64,000 nt of DNA, from positions 248,001 to 312,000 of the forward strand of contig NZ_JASNRC010000003.1 of assembly GCF_030411995.1 (NCBI RefSeq). The letters run 5' to 3'. The DNA is from Massilia sp. YIM B02769. Its GTDB lineage: Bacteria > Pseudomonadota > Gammaproteobacteria > Burkholderiales > Burkholderiaceae_D. Below the pieces are notes generated by a model. That model worked only from the letters and a program-made list of their open reading frames with translations. It was not told the origin of the DNA and ran no database searches. Numbering within the stretch: the stretch's first letter is position 1; every line of letters begins with the position of its first letter. The position numbers and the translations under genes are program-made. Positions 57,181 to 64,000 of the stretch are shown piece by piece.

Positions 57181-58548
57181 TTAGCGCATGCCGGGCATCA
57201 TGCCCTTCATCCCGCGCATCATCTTCATCAGGCCGCCGCCCTTGAGCTTCTTCATCATGGTCTGCATCTGGTCGTACTGCGTCAGCATGCGGTTCACTTC
57301 CTGCACCTGCACGCCGGCGCCGGCGGCGATGCGGCGCTTGCGGTTCGCCTTGATCAGTTCCGGCTTGGCGCGCTCCTGCGGCGTCATCGAGTCGATGATG
57401 CCGACCATGCGCCGCACCTGCTTCTCGGCCTGGTCCATGTTGGCGCCAGCCGCGGCCTGCTGGAACTGCGCCGGCAGTTTATCGAGCAGACCCGACATGC
57501 CGCCCATCTTCTTCATCTGGGTCAGCTGGGCCTTGAAGTCGTTCATGTCGAAGCGGCCGCCCGCCTTGATCTTGTTGGCCATGTCGGCCGCGGCCTTTTC
57601 GTCGACGCCCTTGCGCGCTTCTTCCACCAGCGCCAGGATGTCGCCCATGCCCAGCACGCGGCTGGCCATGCGGGTCGGGTCGAAGGCTTCCAGGCCGTCC
57701 AGCTTTTCCGACACGCCGGCAAACTTGATCGGCTTGCCGGTCACGTGACGCACCGACAGCGCCGCACCGCCGCGCGAATCGCCATCGAGCTTGGTCAGCA
57801 CGATACCGGTCAGGGGCAGGGCGTCGTTGAAGGCCTTGGCCGTGTTGATCGCATCCTGGCCCAGCATGGCGTCGACCACGAACAGGGTCTCGATCGGCTT
57901 CACGGCGCCGTGGACGGCGGCGATTTCCTGCATCATCGCTTCGTCGATACCCAGGCGGCCGGCGGTGTCGATGATCAGGACGTCGTGGTAGTGCTTTTTC
58001 GCCCAATCCAGCGCCGCCAGGGCGATGTCGACCGGCTTGTCGGTGGAGGTGGACGGGAAGAAGTCGGCGCCGACCTGCTTCGTGACGGACTCCAGCTGCG
58101 CGATAGCGGCAGGGCGGTAGACGTCGGCAGAAACGGTCAGGACCTTTTTCTTTTTCTGTTCCTTCAGGTACTTGGCGAGTTTACCGGTGGTGGTCGTTTT
58201 ACCGACACCCTGCAGGCCGGCCATCAGGATGATCGCCGGCGGCTGCTGCGCGAACGACAGCTGGGTGGCCTCGGGACCGAGGTCGGCGCCCATCAGGGCG
58301 GCCAGCTCGCGCTGCACCACGCCGACCAGGGCCTGGCCCGGGCTGAGGGAAGCGATGACTTCTTCGCCCAGCGCTTTTTCCTTCACTTTGGCGATGAATT
58401 CGCGCACCGCCGGCAGCGCCACGTCGGCCTCGAGCAGCGCCAGGCGCACTTCGCGCAGCATCTCGGCGGTGTTCGCCTCGGTCAGACGCGCCTCGCCACG
58501 CATCGTCTTGACGACCTTGGCTAGGCGTTGGGTAAGGTTATCTAGCAT
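57181..58548 (-). CDS. ffh: Signal recognition particle GTPase
   Basis: A 455-residue Ffh. The GTPase motifs are GLQGVGKTTTTGKLA (G1), the DTAGR motif (G3) and TKLDGDSRGG (G4). The Met-rich M domain that binds 4.5S RNA and signal peptides is at the end (MLTQYDQMQTMMKKL, GLMKMMRGMKGMMPGMR). It delivers nascent membrane proteins to the translocon. In relatives it neighbours a ypjD-like gene; here an ABC transporter and doublet F separate them. Confidence 0.97.
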   Translation of the reverse strand: MLDNLTQRLAKVVKTMRGEARLTEANTAEMLREVRLALLEADVALPAVREFIAKVKEKALGEEVIASLSPGQALVGVVQRELAALMGADLGPEATQLSFAQQPPAIILMAGLQGVGKTTTTGKLAKYLKEQKKKKVLTVSADVYRPAAIAQLESVTKQVGADFFPSTSTDKPVDIALAALDWAKKHYHDVLIIDTAGRLGIDEAMMQEIAAVHGAVKPIETLFVVDAMLGQDAINTAKAFNDALPLTGIVLTKLDGDSRGGAALSVRHVTGKPIKFAGVSEKLDGLEAFDPTRMASRVLGMGDILALVEEARKGVDEKAAADMANKIKAGGRFDMNDFKAQLTQMKKMGGMSGLLDKLPAQFQQAAAGANMDQAEKQVRRMVGIIDSMTPQERAKPELIKANRKRRIAAGAGVQVQEVNRMLTQYDQMQTMMKKLKGGGLMKMMRGMKGMMPGMR

Positions 58549-58813
58549 GTTCTACCTGACTATATATAGGACGGTATTCGGGAAAGCGGCCATTTTACCT
58601 TGCGCAAGAAGGGCTTGCCCGTCTACATCGCGCGGATTACGCCTTTTTTGAGTGCATGTGATGACGGATGTCACAACTGCGCATTGCCACGTTTGACACA
58701 TCTTGCATTCCCATATAGCCTTTTCCCGCCGGCATCACAACTGCACGGCAGCATCAAGGCACCACCGCGGCAGCCCCTACCGATTTTGACGAAGCGCATA
58801 ACGGAGACATGGC

Positions 58814-59785
58814 ATGACTAAAGTGTTCGGCAAGACCCTGATCGCAATGACCCTGCTGGCAGCCGCCGGCGCCCAGGCCCAGGAAACTGTGCGCCTCGGG
58901 AATCTCAAGTTCGCGCACTACGGCGCCGTCTCGTACATCAAGGAAATCGCGCCCAAGTGCGGCATCAAGGTCGAAGAGAAGATCTTCCCGAAAGGCCTGG
59001 ACGTCATGCAGGCGATCATCGCCGGTGAACTCGATGTCGGCACCACGGCATCCGAAGCGGCGATTTCCGGTCGCGCCGGCGGCGCCCCGATCTTCGTGGT
59101 GGCCGGCTTCGCCAAGGGCGGCGCGCGTCTGGTGGCGAGGCCCGATTTGAAAATCACCAGCGTGCCGCAACTTAAGGGCAAGCGCGTCGGCGTGACGCGC
59201 GGCGGCATCCAGGAAGTGCTGCTGATGGCGGAACTGGCCAAGCACAACATGAAGGCCGACCCGGCGCCGGGCAAGGACGTGCAGCTGGTGTTCCTGCCGT
59301 ATGCGGACCTGAACCAGGCCCTGCTCGGCAAGCAGATCGACGCCATGATGCAGTCCGAGCCGCAGTCCTCGCAGGCGATCAACAAGGGCTTCGGCGCCGA
59401 AGTGCTGAAGCCTTACGACACGCCGATCGGCGAACCGATCCGCACCATGGTGATGACCGAGAAGTTCTACAAGGAGCGGCGTCCGGTGGCGGAAAAGTTC
59501 ATGCGCTGCTTCGTGCAGGCGACCAAGACCTTCATCGACAACAAGGCCGTCGCCGAGAAGTATGTACGCGAAGTCGTGTTCAAGAACCAGATCACGACCG
59601 ACGACTTCAACGATGCGATCGGCAACTCCGAGTACTCGTACGACATCACGCCGGAACACATCCAGATCACCACCGACACCATGGTCAAGACCGGCGTCGG
59701 GCGCATGGCCAAGCCGCCGGTGGCAAGCGAGTGGGTCAAGACCGACCTGCTGGACGCGGCCAAGAAAAGCCTGAATATCAAGTAA
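58814..59785 (+). CDS. ABC transporter substrate-binding protein (NMT1/SsuA-like)
   Basis: A 323-residue periplasmic binding protein. The signal peptide ends about residue 22 (AAGAQAQE). The mature protein has the NMT1/SsuA layout: VRLGNLKFAHYGAVSYIKE, GLDVMQAIIAGELDVGTTASEAAI, KGKRVGVTRGGIQEVLL and YADLNQALLGKQIDAMMQSEP. It would capture an aromatic acid, sulfonate, nitrate or thiamine precursor for the permease. The next two genes supply the permease and ATPase, 39 nt and zero nt apart. Confidence 0.88.
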   Translation: MTKVFGKTLIAMTLLAAAGAQAQETVRLGNLKFAHYGAVSYIKEIAPKCGIKVEEKIFPKGLDVMQAIIAGELDVGTTASEAAISGRAGGAPIFVVAGFAKGGARLVARPDLKITSVPQLKGKRVGVTRGGIQEVLLMAELAKHNMKADPAPGKDVQLVFLPYADLNQALLGKQIDAMMQSEPQSSQAINKGFGAEVLKPYDTPIGEPIRTMVMTEKFYKERRPVAEKFMRCFVQATKTFIDNKAVAEKYVREVVFKNQITTDDFNDAIGNSEYSYDITPEHIQITTDTMVKTGVGRMAKPPVASEWVKTDLLDAAKKSLNIK

Positions 59786-59824
59786 GCACGTTCAGCCAAC
59801 CCCGGACGGCATGCGGAGGGCAGC

Positions 59825-60652
59825 ATGAAGAAACAGCGTAATTGGCGCGAGATCGGCGTCGGCATGGTGGTGCCGGTGCTGGCGATCGGCATCTGGCAGT
59901 GGGTGGCGAGCATGGGCTGGGTCAATCCCCAGGTGCTGCCCTCGCCGCTGGCGGTGTGGGAGCGCTGGGTGGCCTACCTGCTGCCGCTGACGCCCTACGA
60001 AAGCTATACCGAGGGCGGCTGGTGGCACTGGGCGTTTTCCGGGGAGCTGATCGTCGATACCTTGACGAGCCTGTACCGGGTGGTGGTCGGCTTCCTGATC
60101 GGCGGCGGGCTGGCCCTGCCGCTCGGCCTGGCCATGGGGGCGAGCAGCACGGTGTATGCCTGGATGAATCCGCTGGTGCAGATCCTGCGCCCGATCCCGC
60201 CGATCGCCTACATCCCGCTGGCGATCCTCTGGTTCGGGCTGGGCAATCCGCCGGCCGTGTTCCTGATCGCGCTGGGCGCCTTTTTCCCGGTGCTGATGAA
60301 TACCATCGCCGGCGTGCGCCACGTGGACGGCATCTACCTGCGCGCGGCGCGCAACCTGGGCGCCGGCGGCGTCACCATGTTCCTGCGCGTGATCCTGCCG
60401 GCGGCCGTGCCCTACATCCTGTCGGGCGTGCGCATCGGTATCGGCACCGCCTTCATCGTCGTCATCGTGTCCGAGATGATCGCCGTGAACAACGGCCTCG
60501 GTTACCGCATCCTGGAAGCGCGCGAGTACTTCTGGTCCGACAAGATCATCGCCGGGATGATCACCATCGGCATGCTGGGCCTGGCCATCGACATCGGCAT
60601 GAACCGCCTGAACAATTATCTGCTGCGCTGGCACCGCGGCCTGGAGCACTGA
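59825..60652 (+). CDS. ABC transporter permease (SsuC/TauC type)
   Basis: A 275-residue inner-membrane permease with about six helices and the EAA-type coupling loop (RAARNLGAGGVTMFLRVILPAAVPYILSGVR). It belongs with the preceding binding protein and following ATPase as one importer. The ATPase gene starts at the base after its stop. Substrate unknown. Confidence 0.88.
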   Translation: MKKQRNWREIGVGMVVPVLAIGIWQWVASMGWVNPQVLPSPLAVWERWVAYLLPLTPYESYTEGGWWHWAFSGELIVDTLTSLYRVVVGFLIGGGLALPLGLAMGASSTVYAWMNPLVQILRPIPPIAYIPLAILWFGLGNPPAVFLIALGAFFPVLMNTIAGVRHVDGIYLRAARNLGAGGVTMFLRVILPAAVPYILSGVRIGIGTAFIVVIVSEMIAVNNGLGYRILEAREYFWSDKIIAGMITIGMLGLAIDIGMNRLNNYLLRWHRGLEH

Positions 60653-61447
60653 ATGGACGCGCATATCCGAGTGAGCGGGGTGAACAAGGTGTTCGCCAGC
60701 GACGAGCGCCAGGTGGTGGCGCTGCAGGACATCAATCTGGCCATCCCGCGCGGGCAGTTCACCTGCCTGCTCGGGCCTTCCGGCTGCGGCAAGTCGACCC
60801 TGCTGAATGCGGTGGCCGGCTTCTCTCCGCCGACCGCCGGCACGATCCTGGTCGACGGGCAGCCGGTAGCGGCGCCGGGGCCGGACCGCGGCATGGTGTT
60901 CCAGGAGTACGCGCTGTTTCCATGGATGACGGTCGAGCAGAACGTCGGCTTCGGGCTGGATATCAAGGGCACTCCCAAGCCCGAGATCCGGCGCACGGTG
61001 GACGAACTGCTGCGCATGCTGTCGCTGACCGACTTCCGCGCCCGCTATCCGAAGGACTTGTCGGGCGGGATGCGCCAGCGGGTGGCGATCGCGCGCGTGC
61101 TGGCCCTGGATTCGCCGATCATGCTGATGGACGAGCCGTTTGGCGCACTGGATGCGCTCACGCGGCGCAATTTGCAGGACGAGCTGCTGCGTATCTGGGC
61201 GGAGCTGAAGAAGACGATCCTGTTCGTTACCCACAGTATCGAGGAGGCGATTTACCTGGCCGACCGGATTGTGGTGATGACTTACCGGCCGGGGACGGTA
61301 AAGCGCGACATCCTGGTCGATTTGCCGAGGATGCGCGATCCGGCGGCGCCGGAGTTCAATGCGCTCAAGCGCGAGCTGGGGCAATTGGTGATGGAGGAGC
61401 AGCAGCGGCATCATAGCGACGAACTGAGGATGGCGGCCGTCGATTGA
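60653..61447 (+). CDS. ABC transporter ATP-binding protein (SsuB/TauB type)
   Basis: A 264-residue ATPase. Walker A is GPSGCGKST at 41-49, the signature LSGGMRQR, and Walker B IMLMDEPFGALD, with the switch His in FVTHSIEEA. It energises the importer above. The 39-nt gap to the permease is on the binding-protein side; this gene directly follows the permease stop. Doublet F follows its end. Confidence 0.9.
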   Translation: MDAHIRVSGVNKVFASDERQVVALQDINLAIPRGQFTCLLGPSGCGKSTLLNAVAGFSPPTAGTILVDGQPVAAPGPDRGMVFQEYALFPWMTVEQNVGFGLDIKGTPKPEIRRTVDELLRMLSLTDFRARYPKDLSGGMRQRVAIARVLALDSPIMLMDEPFGALDALTRRNLQDELLRIWAELKKTILFVTHSIEEAIYLADRIVVMTYRPGTVKRDILVDLPRMRDPAAPEFNALKRELGQLVMEEQQRHHSDELRMAAVD

Positions 61448-61461
61448 CCGGGGAATCGATC

Positions 61462-61663
61462 CGTACGGTGGGCACGCTGTGCCCACGCGGGTGCGTGCCT
61501 ACCCTTGCACCTGCGGCCGAGATGATTCGCTCCGGAACGCGTGCGATGGATGGGGGCGCTAACGAGATGCTCTCGGACGCGCCGCGTTAGCGCGGAAGGT
61601 TCGACGGGAACAATGCCAACAATGTTCGCCGTTCCGCGTGGGCACGGAGTGCCCACCGTACGG
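61462..61663. repeat. REPIN-like inverted doublet F
   Basis: A left palindrome at 61462-61490 and an inverted right palindrome at 61634-61663 bracket 143 bp between the ABC ATPase gene and the ypjD-like gene. The 320-bp gap has no gene that I can support. Confidence 0.85.
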
Positions 61664-61767
61664 TTGGCTTCCGCGGCCAAAAAGATAAGGGCTTGGTTCA
61701 GCAGCAGCATCCCCGAAAGGCAGACCAGCCCCGCCACCGCTATTTGCCGATGGTGTAGACTGCCGGT

Positions 61768-62577
61768 ATGCAGAACACCCTCTTTTTTGCCGCGGCCTTT
61801 CTGTACGCGGCCTGCGCCCTGCTGCCGTCGCGGCGGGGCGCTGTCATCTCCGGCGTCACCGCGCTGGCGTGGCTGATCCATGGCGGCGCGCTGTGGGGCG
61901 CCGCGTTTGCGCCCGGCTCGCTGCGCATCGGCTTTGCCATCATGCTGTCGTCCGCCCTGTGGGTCTCGGTGGCCGCCTACTGGTTTGAAAACCGCAACTT
62001 CGCCCTCGACGGCCTGCGGCGCCTGGTGATGCCCTGCGCCTTCGGCGCGGCCCTGCTGCCGGTGCTGTTCCCGGGCGCGATCATGGCCATCGAGAACCGC
62101 TCCAGCGCCTTCGGCTGGCACGTGGCCGTGGCCGTGCTGGCCTATAGCACGCTGACCATCGCCGCCTTCCACGCGGTGCTGATGGCGCTGCAGGAAACCC
62201 GCCTGCACGCGCGCACCGCGCCCACCAGCAGCGGCTGGTTCGGCGGCACGCTCGACCAGCTGCCGGCCCTGCTGACCATGGAAAAGCTGCTGTTCCGCCT
62301 GATCGGCATCGGCTTCGTCCTGCTCAGCCTCACCGTGCTGTCGGGCGTGGTGTTTTCCGAGCAGCTGTTCGGGCAGGCGATGCGCTGGGACCACAAGAAC
62401 GTGTTCGCGATGCTGTCCTGGATTTTGTTCGCGGCCCTGCTGGCCGGACGCCACTGGCGCGGCTGGCGCGGCAAGACGGCGCTGCGCTTCACCCTGGCCG
62501 GCTTTGCCACGCTGGCGCTGGCCTATGTCGGCAGCCGCTTCGTGCTTGAAGTCGTCCTGCACCGGGGGATCGCATGA
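61768..62577 (+). CDS. ypjD: YpjD-like cytochrome c assembly protein
   Basis: A 269-residue polytopic membrane protein of the CcsA/YpjD family, with about eight helices. Typical segments are LLTMEKLLFRLIGIGFVLLSL and WDHKNVFAMLSWILFAALLA (haem-handling HK motif). It belongs in cytochrome c assembly or in an uncharacterised inner-membrane role. The stop overlaps the PP0621 gene by ATGA, so the two are coupled. The partner gene ffh lies on the other side of the ABC transporter. Confidence 0.87.
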   Translation: MQNTLFFAAAFLYAACALLPSRRGAVISGVTALAWLIHGGALWGAAFAPGSLRIGFAIMLSSALWVSVAAYWFENRNFALDGLRRLVMPCAFGAALLPVLFPGAIMAIENRSSAFGWHVAVAVLAYSTLTIAAFHAVLMALQETRLHARTAPTSSGWFGGTLDQLPALLTMEKLLFRLIGIGFVLLSLTVLSGVVFSEQLFGQAMRWDHKNVFAMLSWILFAALLAGRHWRGWRGKTALRFTLAGFATLALAYVGSRFVLEVVLHRGIA

Positions 62578-62849
62578 GCCGACTCCTGTTCTGGATCATC
62601 CTGATCGTCGTGATCGGCTTCGCGGTGCGCGCCAAGCTGCGCGCCGCCATCCGCAAGAGCCAGCTGCAGCAGCAGGAGGGGTGGCGCCAGCAGCAGTATC
62701 AGCAGCAGGGACGCCAGGCCGAGCCGGCGTCCATCGAAAACATGACCAGCTGCGCCCACTGCGGCCTGCATTTCCCGGCCTCCGAGGCGGTGCGCGCCGA
62801 CGGCCTGGACTACTGCAGCCCGGCCCACGTGCGCCTGCCGCCGCGGTAA
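62574..62849 (+). CDS. PP0621-family protein
   Basis: A 91-residue small protein. One hydrophobic N-terminal helix (LLFWIILIVVIGFAVRA), a Gln-rich middle (LQQQEGWRQQQYQQQGR) and a zinc-type Cys motif (SCAHCGLHFPASEAV..YCSP). This is the PP0621 family, commonly next to a PilS-like kinase, which follows here by 4 nt. It is probably membrane-anchored with a small zinc knuckle. Function unknown. Confidence 0.87.
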   Translation: MSRLLFWIILIVVIGFAVRAKLRAAIRKSQLQQQEGWRQQQYQQQGRQAEPASIENMTSCAHCGLHFPASEAVRADGLDYCSPAHVRLPPR

Positions 62850-62853
62850 GCCC

Positions 62854-64000
62854 TTGAAGATCCGCTGGCCGGCGCTGTCCACGCAGTCGCGTACGACCTT
62901 CTGGCGCTCGCTGCAGGCGCTGAACGTCACGCGCATCGTCATCGGCATCGTGCTGCTGCTGTACATGGCCTTCGACGTGCGCGACGGCCGCGCCGCCACC
63001 GACCCGGCCTACGCGCGCACCTGCTTCTTCTACCTCGGCGCGGCGCTGCTGTTCGGCCTCGTCACCACGGTCTGGAAGCGCCGCTTCCCGCTGCAGCTGG
63101 CGCTCCAGATCGCGGTCGACCTGTTCGCCATCTCGCTGCTGTACCAGGCCGCCGGCGGCGTGCGCAGCGGCCTCGGCATCCTCTACCTGTTCCCGCTGGC
63201 CGGCGCCGCGATCCTGGCGCCGCTGGTGCTGGCGCTGTTCTCGGCCTCGGTCGCCTCGATCATCGTCCTGCTGCAGGCATCGTGGCAGCTGTTCACGCGC
63301 GACGGTGAGCCGCCGCTGATGCAGGCCGGGATGTACGGCATCGCCTTCTTCGCCGTGGTCCTGCTGGTGAACCGGCTGGCGGCGCGCCTGATCGGCCAGG
63401 AAGAACTGGCGGCCCAGCGCGGCGTCGACCTGGAAGTGCAGCAGTCGATCAACGAAATCGTGATCGCCGACGTCAACGACGGCGTGCTGGTGCTGGGCGC
63501 CGACGGCGTCATCCACACCGCGAATCCGGCGGCGCGGCGCATGCTGGGGGTGGACGCGCCCGGCGGCCTGCGCCTGGACGCGGTGCACGGGCTGGAACCG
63601 GTGGCCGGCGCCTTTGCGCGCTGGGTCGGCGGCACCATGCCGGCGCTGGCCGCGGTCGAGCCGGTACAGGGCGAGGCCGGACCCGACGAAGCCTGGGTCA
63701 TCCTCAAGCCTTTCCAGGAACCGGGCGCGCCGGACGCCAACGGCAGCGCGCGGCGCGACCAGCCGGCGCACCTCAAATTGCGTTTTGCCCGGGTGGAAGC
63801 GGCCGGCGGCAAGCCGGGGCGCAGCGTGGTCTTCATGCAGGACGTGAGCGCCATCGAAAACCAGGCGCAGCAGCTGAAGCTGGCCTCGATGGGGCGCCTC
63901 ACCGCCAGCATCGCGCACGAGGTACGCAACCCCTTGTCGGCCATCGGCCACGCCACCGCGCTGCTGGCCGAGGACCTGCACGGCAAGGCCGAGGTGCGTT
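62854..64000 (+). CDS. pilS: PilS-like sensor histidine kinase, N-terminal part (cut by window end)
   Basis: The frame opens with TTG at 62854, 4 nt after the PP0621 stop, and runs off the right edge, giving about 382 residues. Residues 1-185 have about six hydrophobic helices (the PilS-type membrane domain), a PAS-like domain follows (EIVIADVNDGVLVLGADG), then the phospho-acceptor His355 in SIAHEVRNPLSAIGHAT. The kinase would phosphorylate a PilR-like regulator of type IV pili; the ATPase half and partner gene are beyond the window. Confidence 0.85.
   Translation, partial: MKIRWPALSTQSRTTFWRSLQALNVTRIVIGIVLLLYMAFDVRDGRAATDPAYARTCFFYLGAALLFGLVTTVWKRRFPLQLALQIAVDLFAISLLYQAAGGVRSGLGILYLFPLAGAAILAPLVLALFSASVASIIVLLQASWQLFTRDGEPPLMQAGMYGIAFFAVVLLVNRLAARLIGQEELAAQRGVDLEVQQSINEIVIADVNDGVLVLGADGVIHTANPAARRMLGVDAPGGLRLDAVHGLEPVAGAFARWVGGTMPALAAVEPVQGEAGPDEAWVILKPFQEPGAPDANGSARRDQPAHLKLRFARVEAAGGKPGRSVVFMQDVSAIENQAQQLKLASMGRLTASIAHEVRNPLSAIGHATALLAEDLHGKAEVR

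Overview
The window is GC-rich, densely coded chromosomal DNA. It most likely comes from a betaproteobacterium of the Oxalobacteraceae, and the Massilia/Telluria group is my best guess. I base this on the gene content (phenylacetate genes with a fused paaZ, topoisomerase IV, ffh next to a ypjD-like gene, PP0621 and DUF1841 genes, prolyl-tRNA synthetase next to rppH) and on many short GTGGGCAC-core palindromes between genes. The genus is an inference. No rRNA, tRNA, CRISPR array, integrase or transposase gene was seen.

Layout. 1-4240: end of a phenylacetate catabolic operon (paaK tail, paaJ, paaY, paaZ), followed by a cupin gene. 4845-6700: an EAL phosphodiesterase gene cut off at the start of its domain, abutting an AT-rich island that carries one orphan gene with a PD-(D/E)XK nuclease motif set. 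6702-11923: an alpha/beta hydrolase, then a five-gene operon-like run (XapX, isochorismatase-family hydrolase, YtcJ-type amidohydrolase, DUF1275, TMEM175-like). 11924-18016: HAD phosphatase, small protein, Amj-type lipid II flippase, argH, a secreted NTF2-like protein, an acetyltransferase and an exported cyanophycinase. 18231-25347: an orphan type VI secretion cluster (VgrG, Tle3-type lipase, Tla3-type adaptor, PAAR) with no recognisable immunity gene. 25433-27480: M64 peptidase and an Ala/Lys-rich exported helical protein. 27775-35688: parE-hscC-J protein-parC, one tight operon in which an Hsp70/J-protein pair sits between the two topoisomerase IV subunits.

36004-44691: a degenerate receiver protein downstream of a LexA-like box, a class I glutamine amidotransferase-like hydrolase, a small orphan gene behind a strong Fur box, an antiporter-ybdK pair, a CPBP protease, and a MoxR-GNAT-VWA operon. 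44911-50364: two cytochromes c, a SulP transporter, DUF1841, a two-lobed retropepsin-like protein and rppH. 50569-56160: proS, a lytic transglycosylase and two tandem alkaline phosphatases. 56544-64000: a SWIB protein with a histone-H1-like tail, ffh, a nitrate/sulfonate-type ABC transporter, a ypjD-like gene, a PP0621 gene and the start of a PilS-like histidine kinase that runs off the end.

The most unusual layer is the repeat family. Short palindromes of the form CGTA(C/G)GGTGGGCAC..GTGCCCACGCGG occur throughout. One class forms inverted doublets of about 180-255 bp (REPIN-like), and another forms singles or close pairs. Several arms carry an extra nested perfect hairpin, and one single copy behind the SulP gene is flanked by a 27-bp direct duplication. 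Together with the AT-rich nuclease island, these are the best candidates for undescribed biology here.
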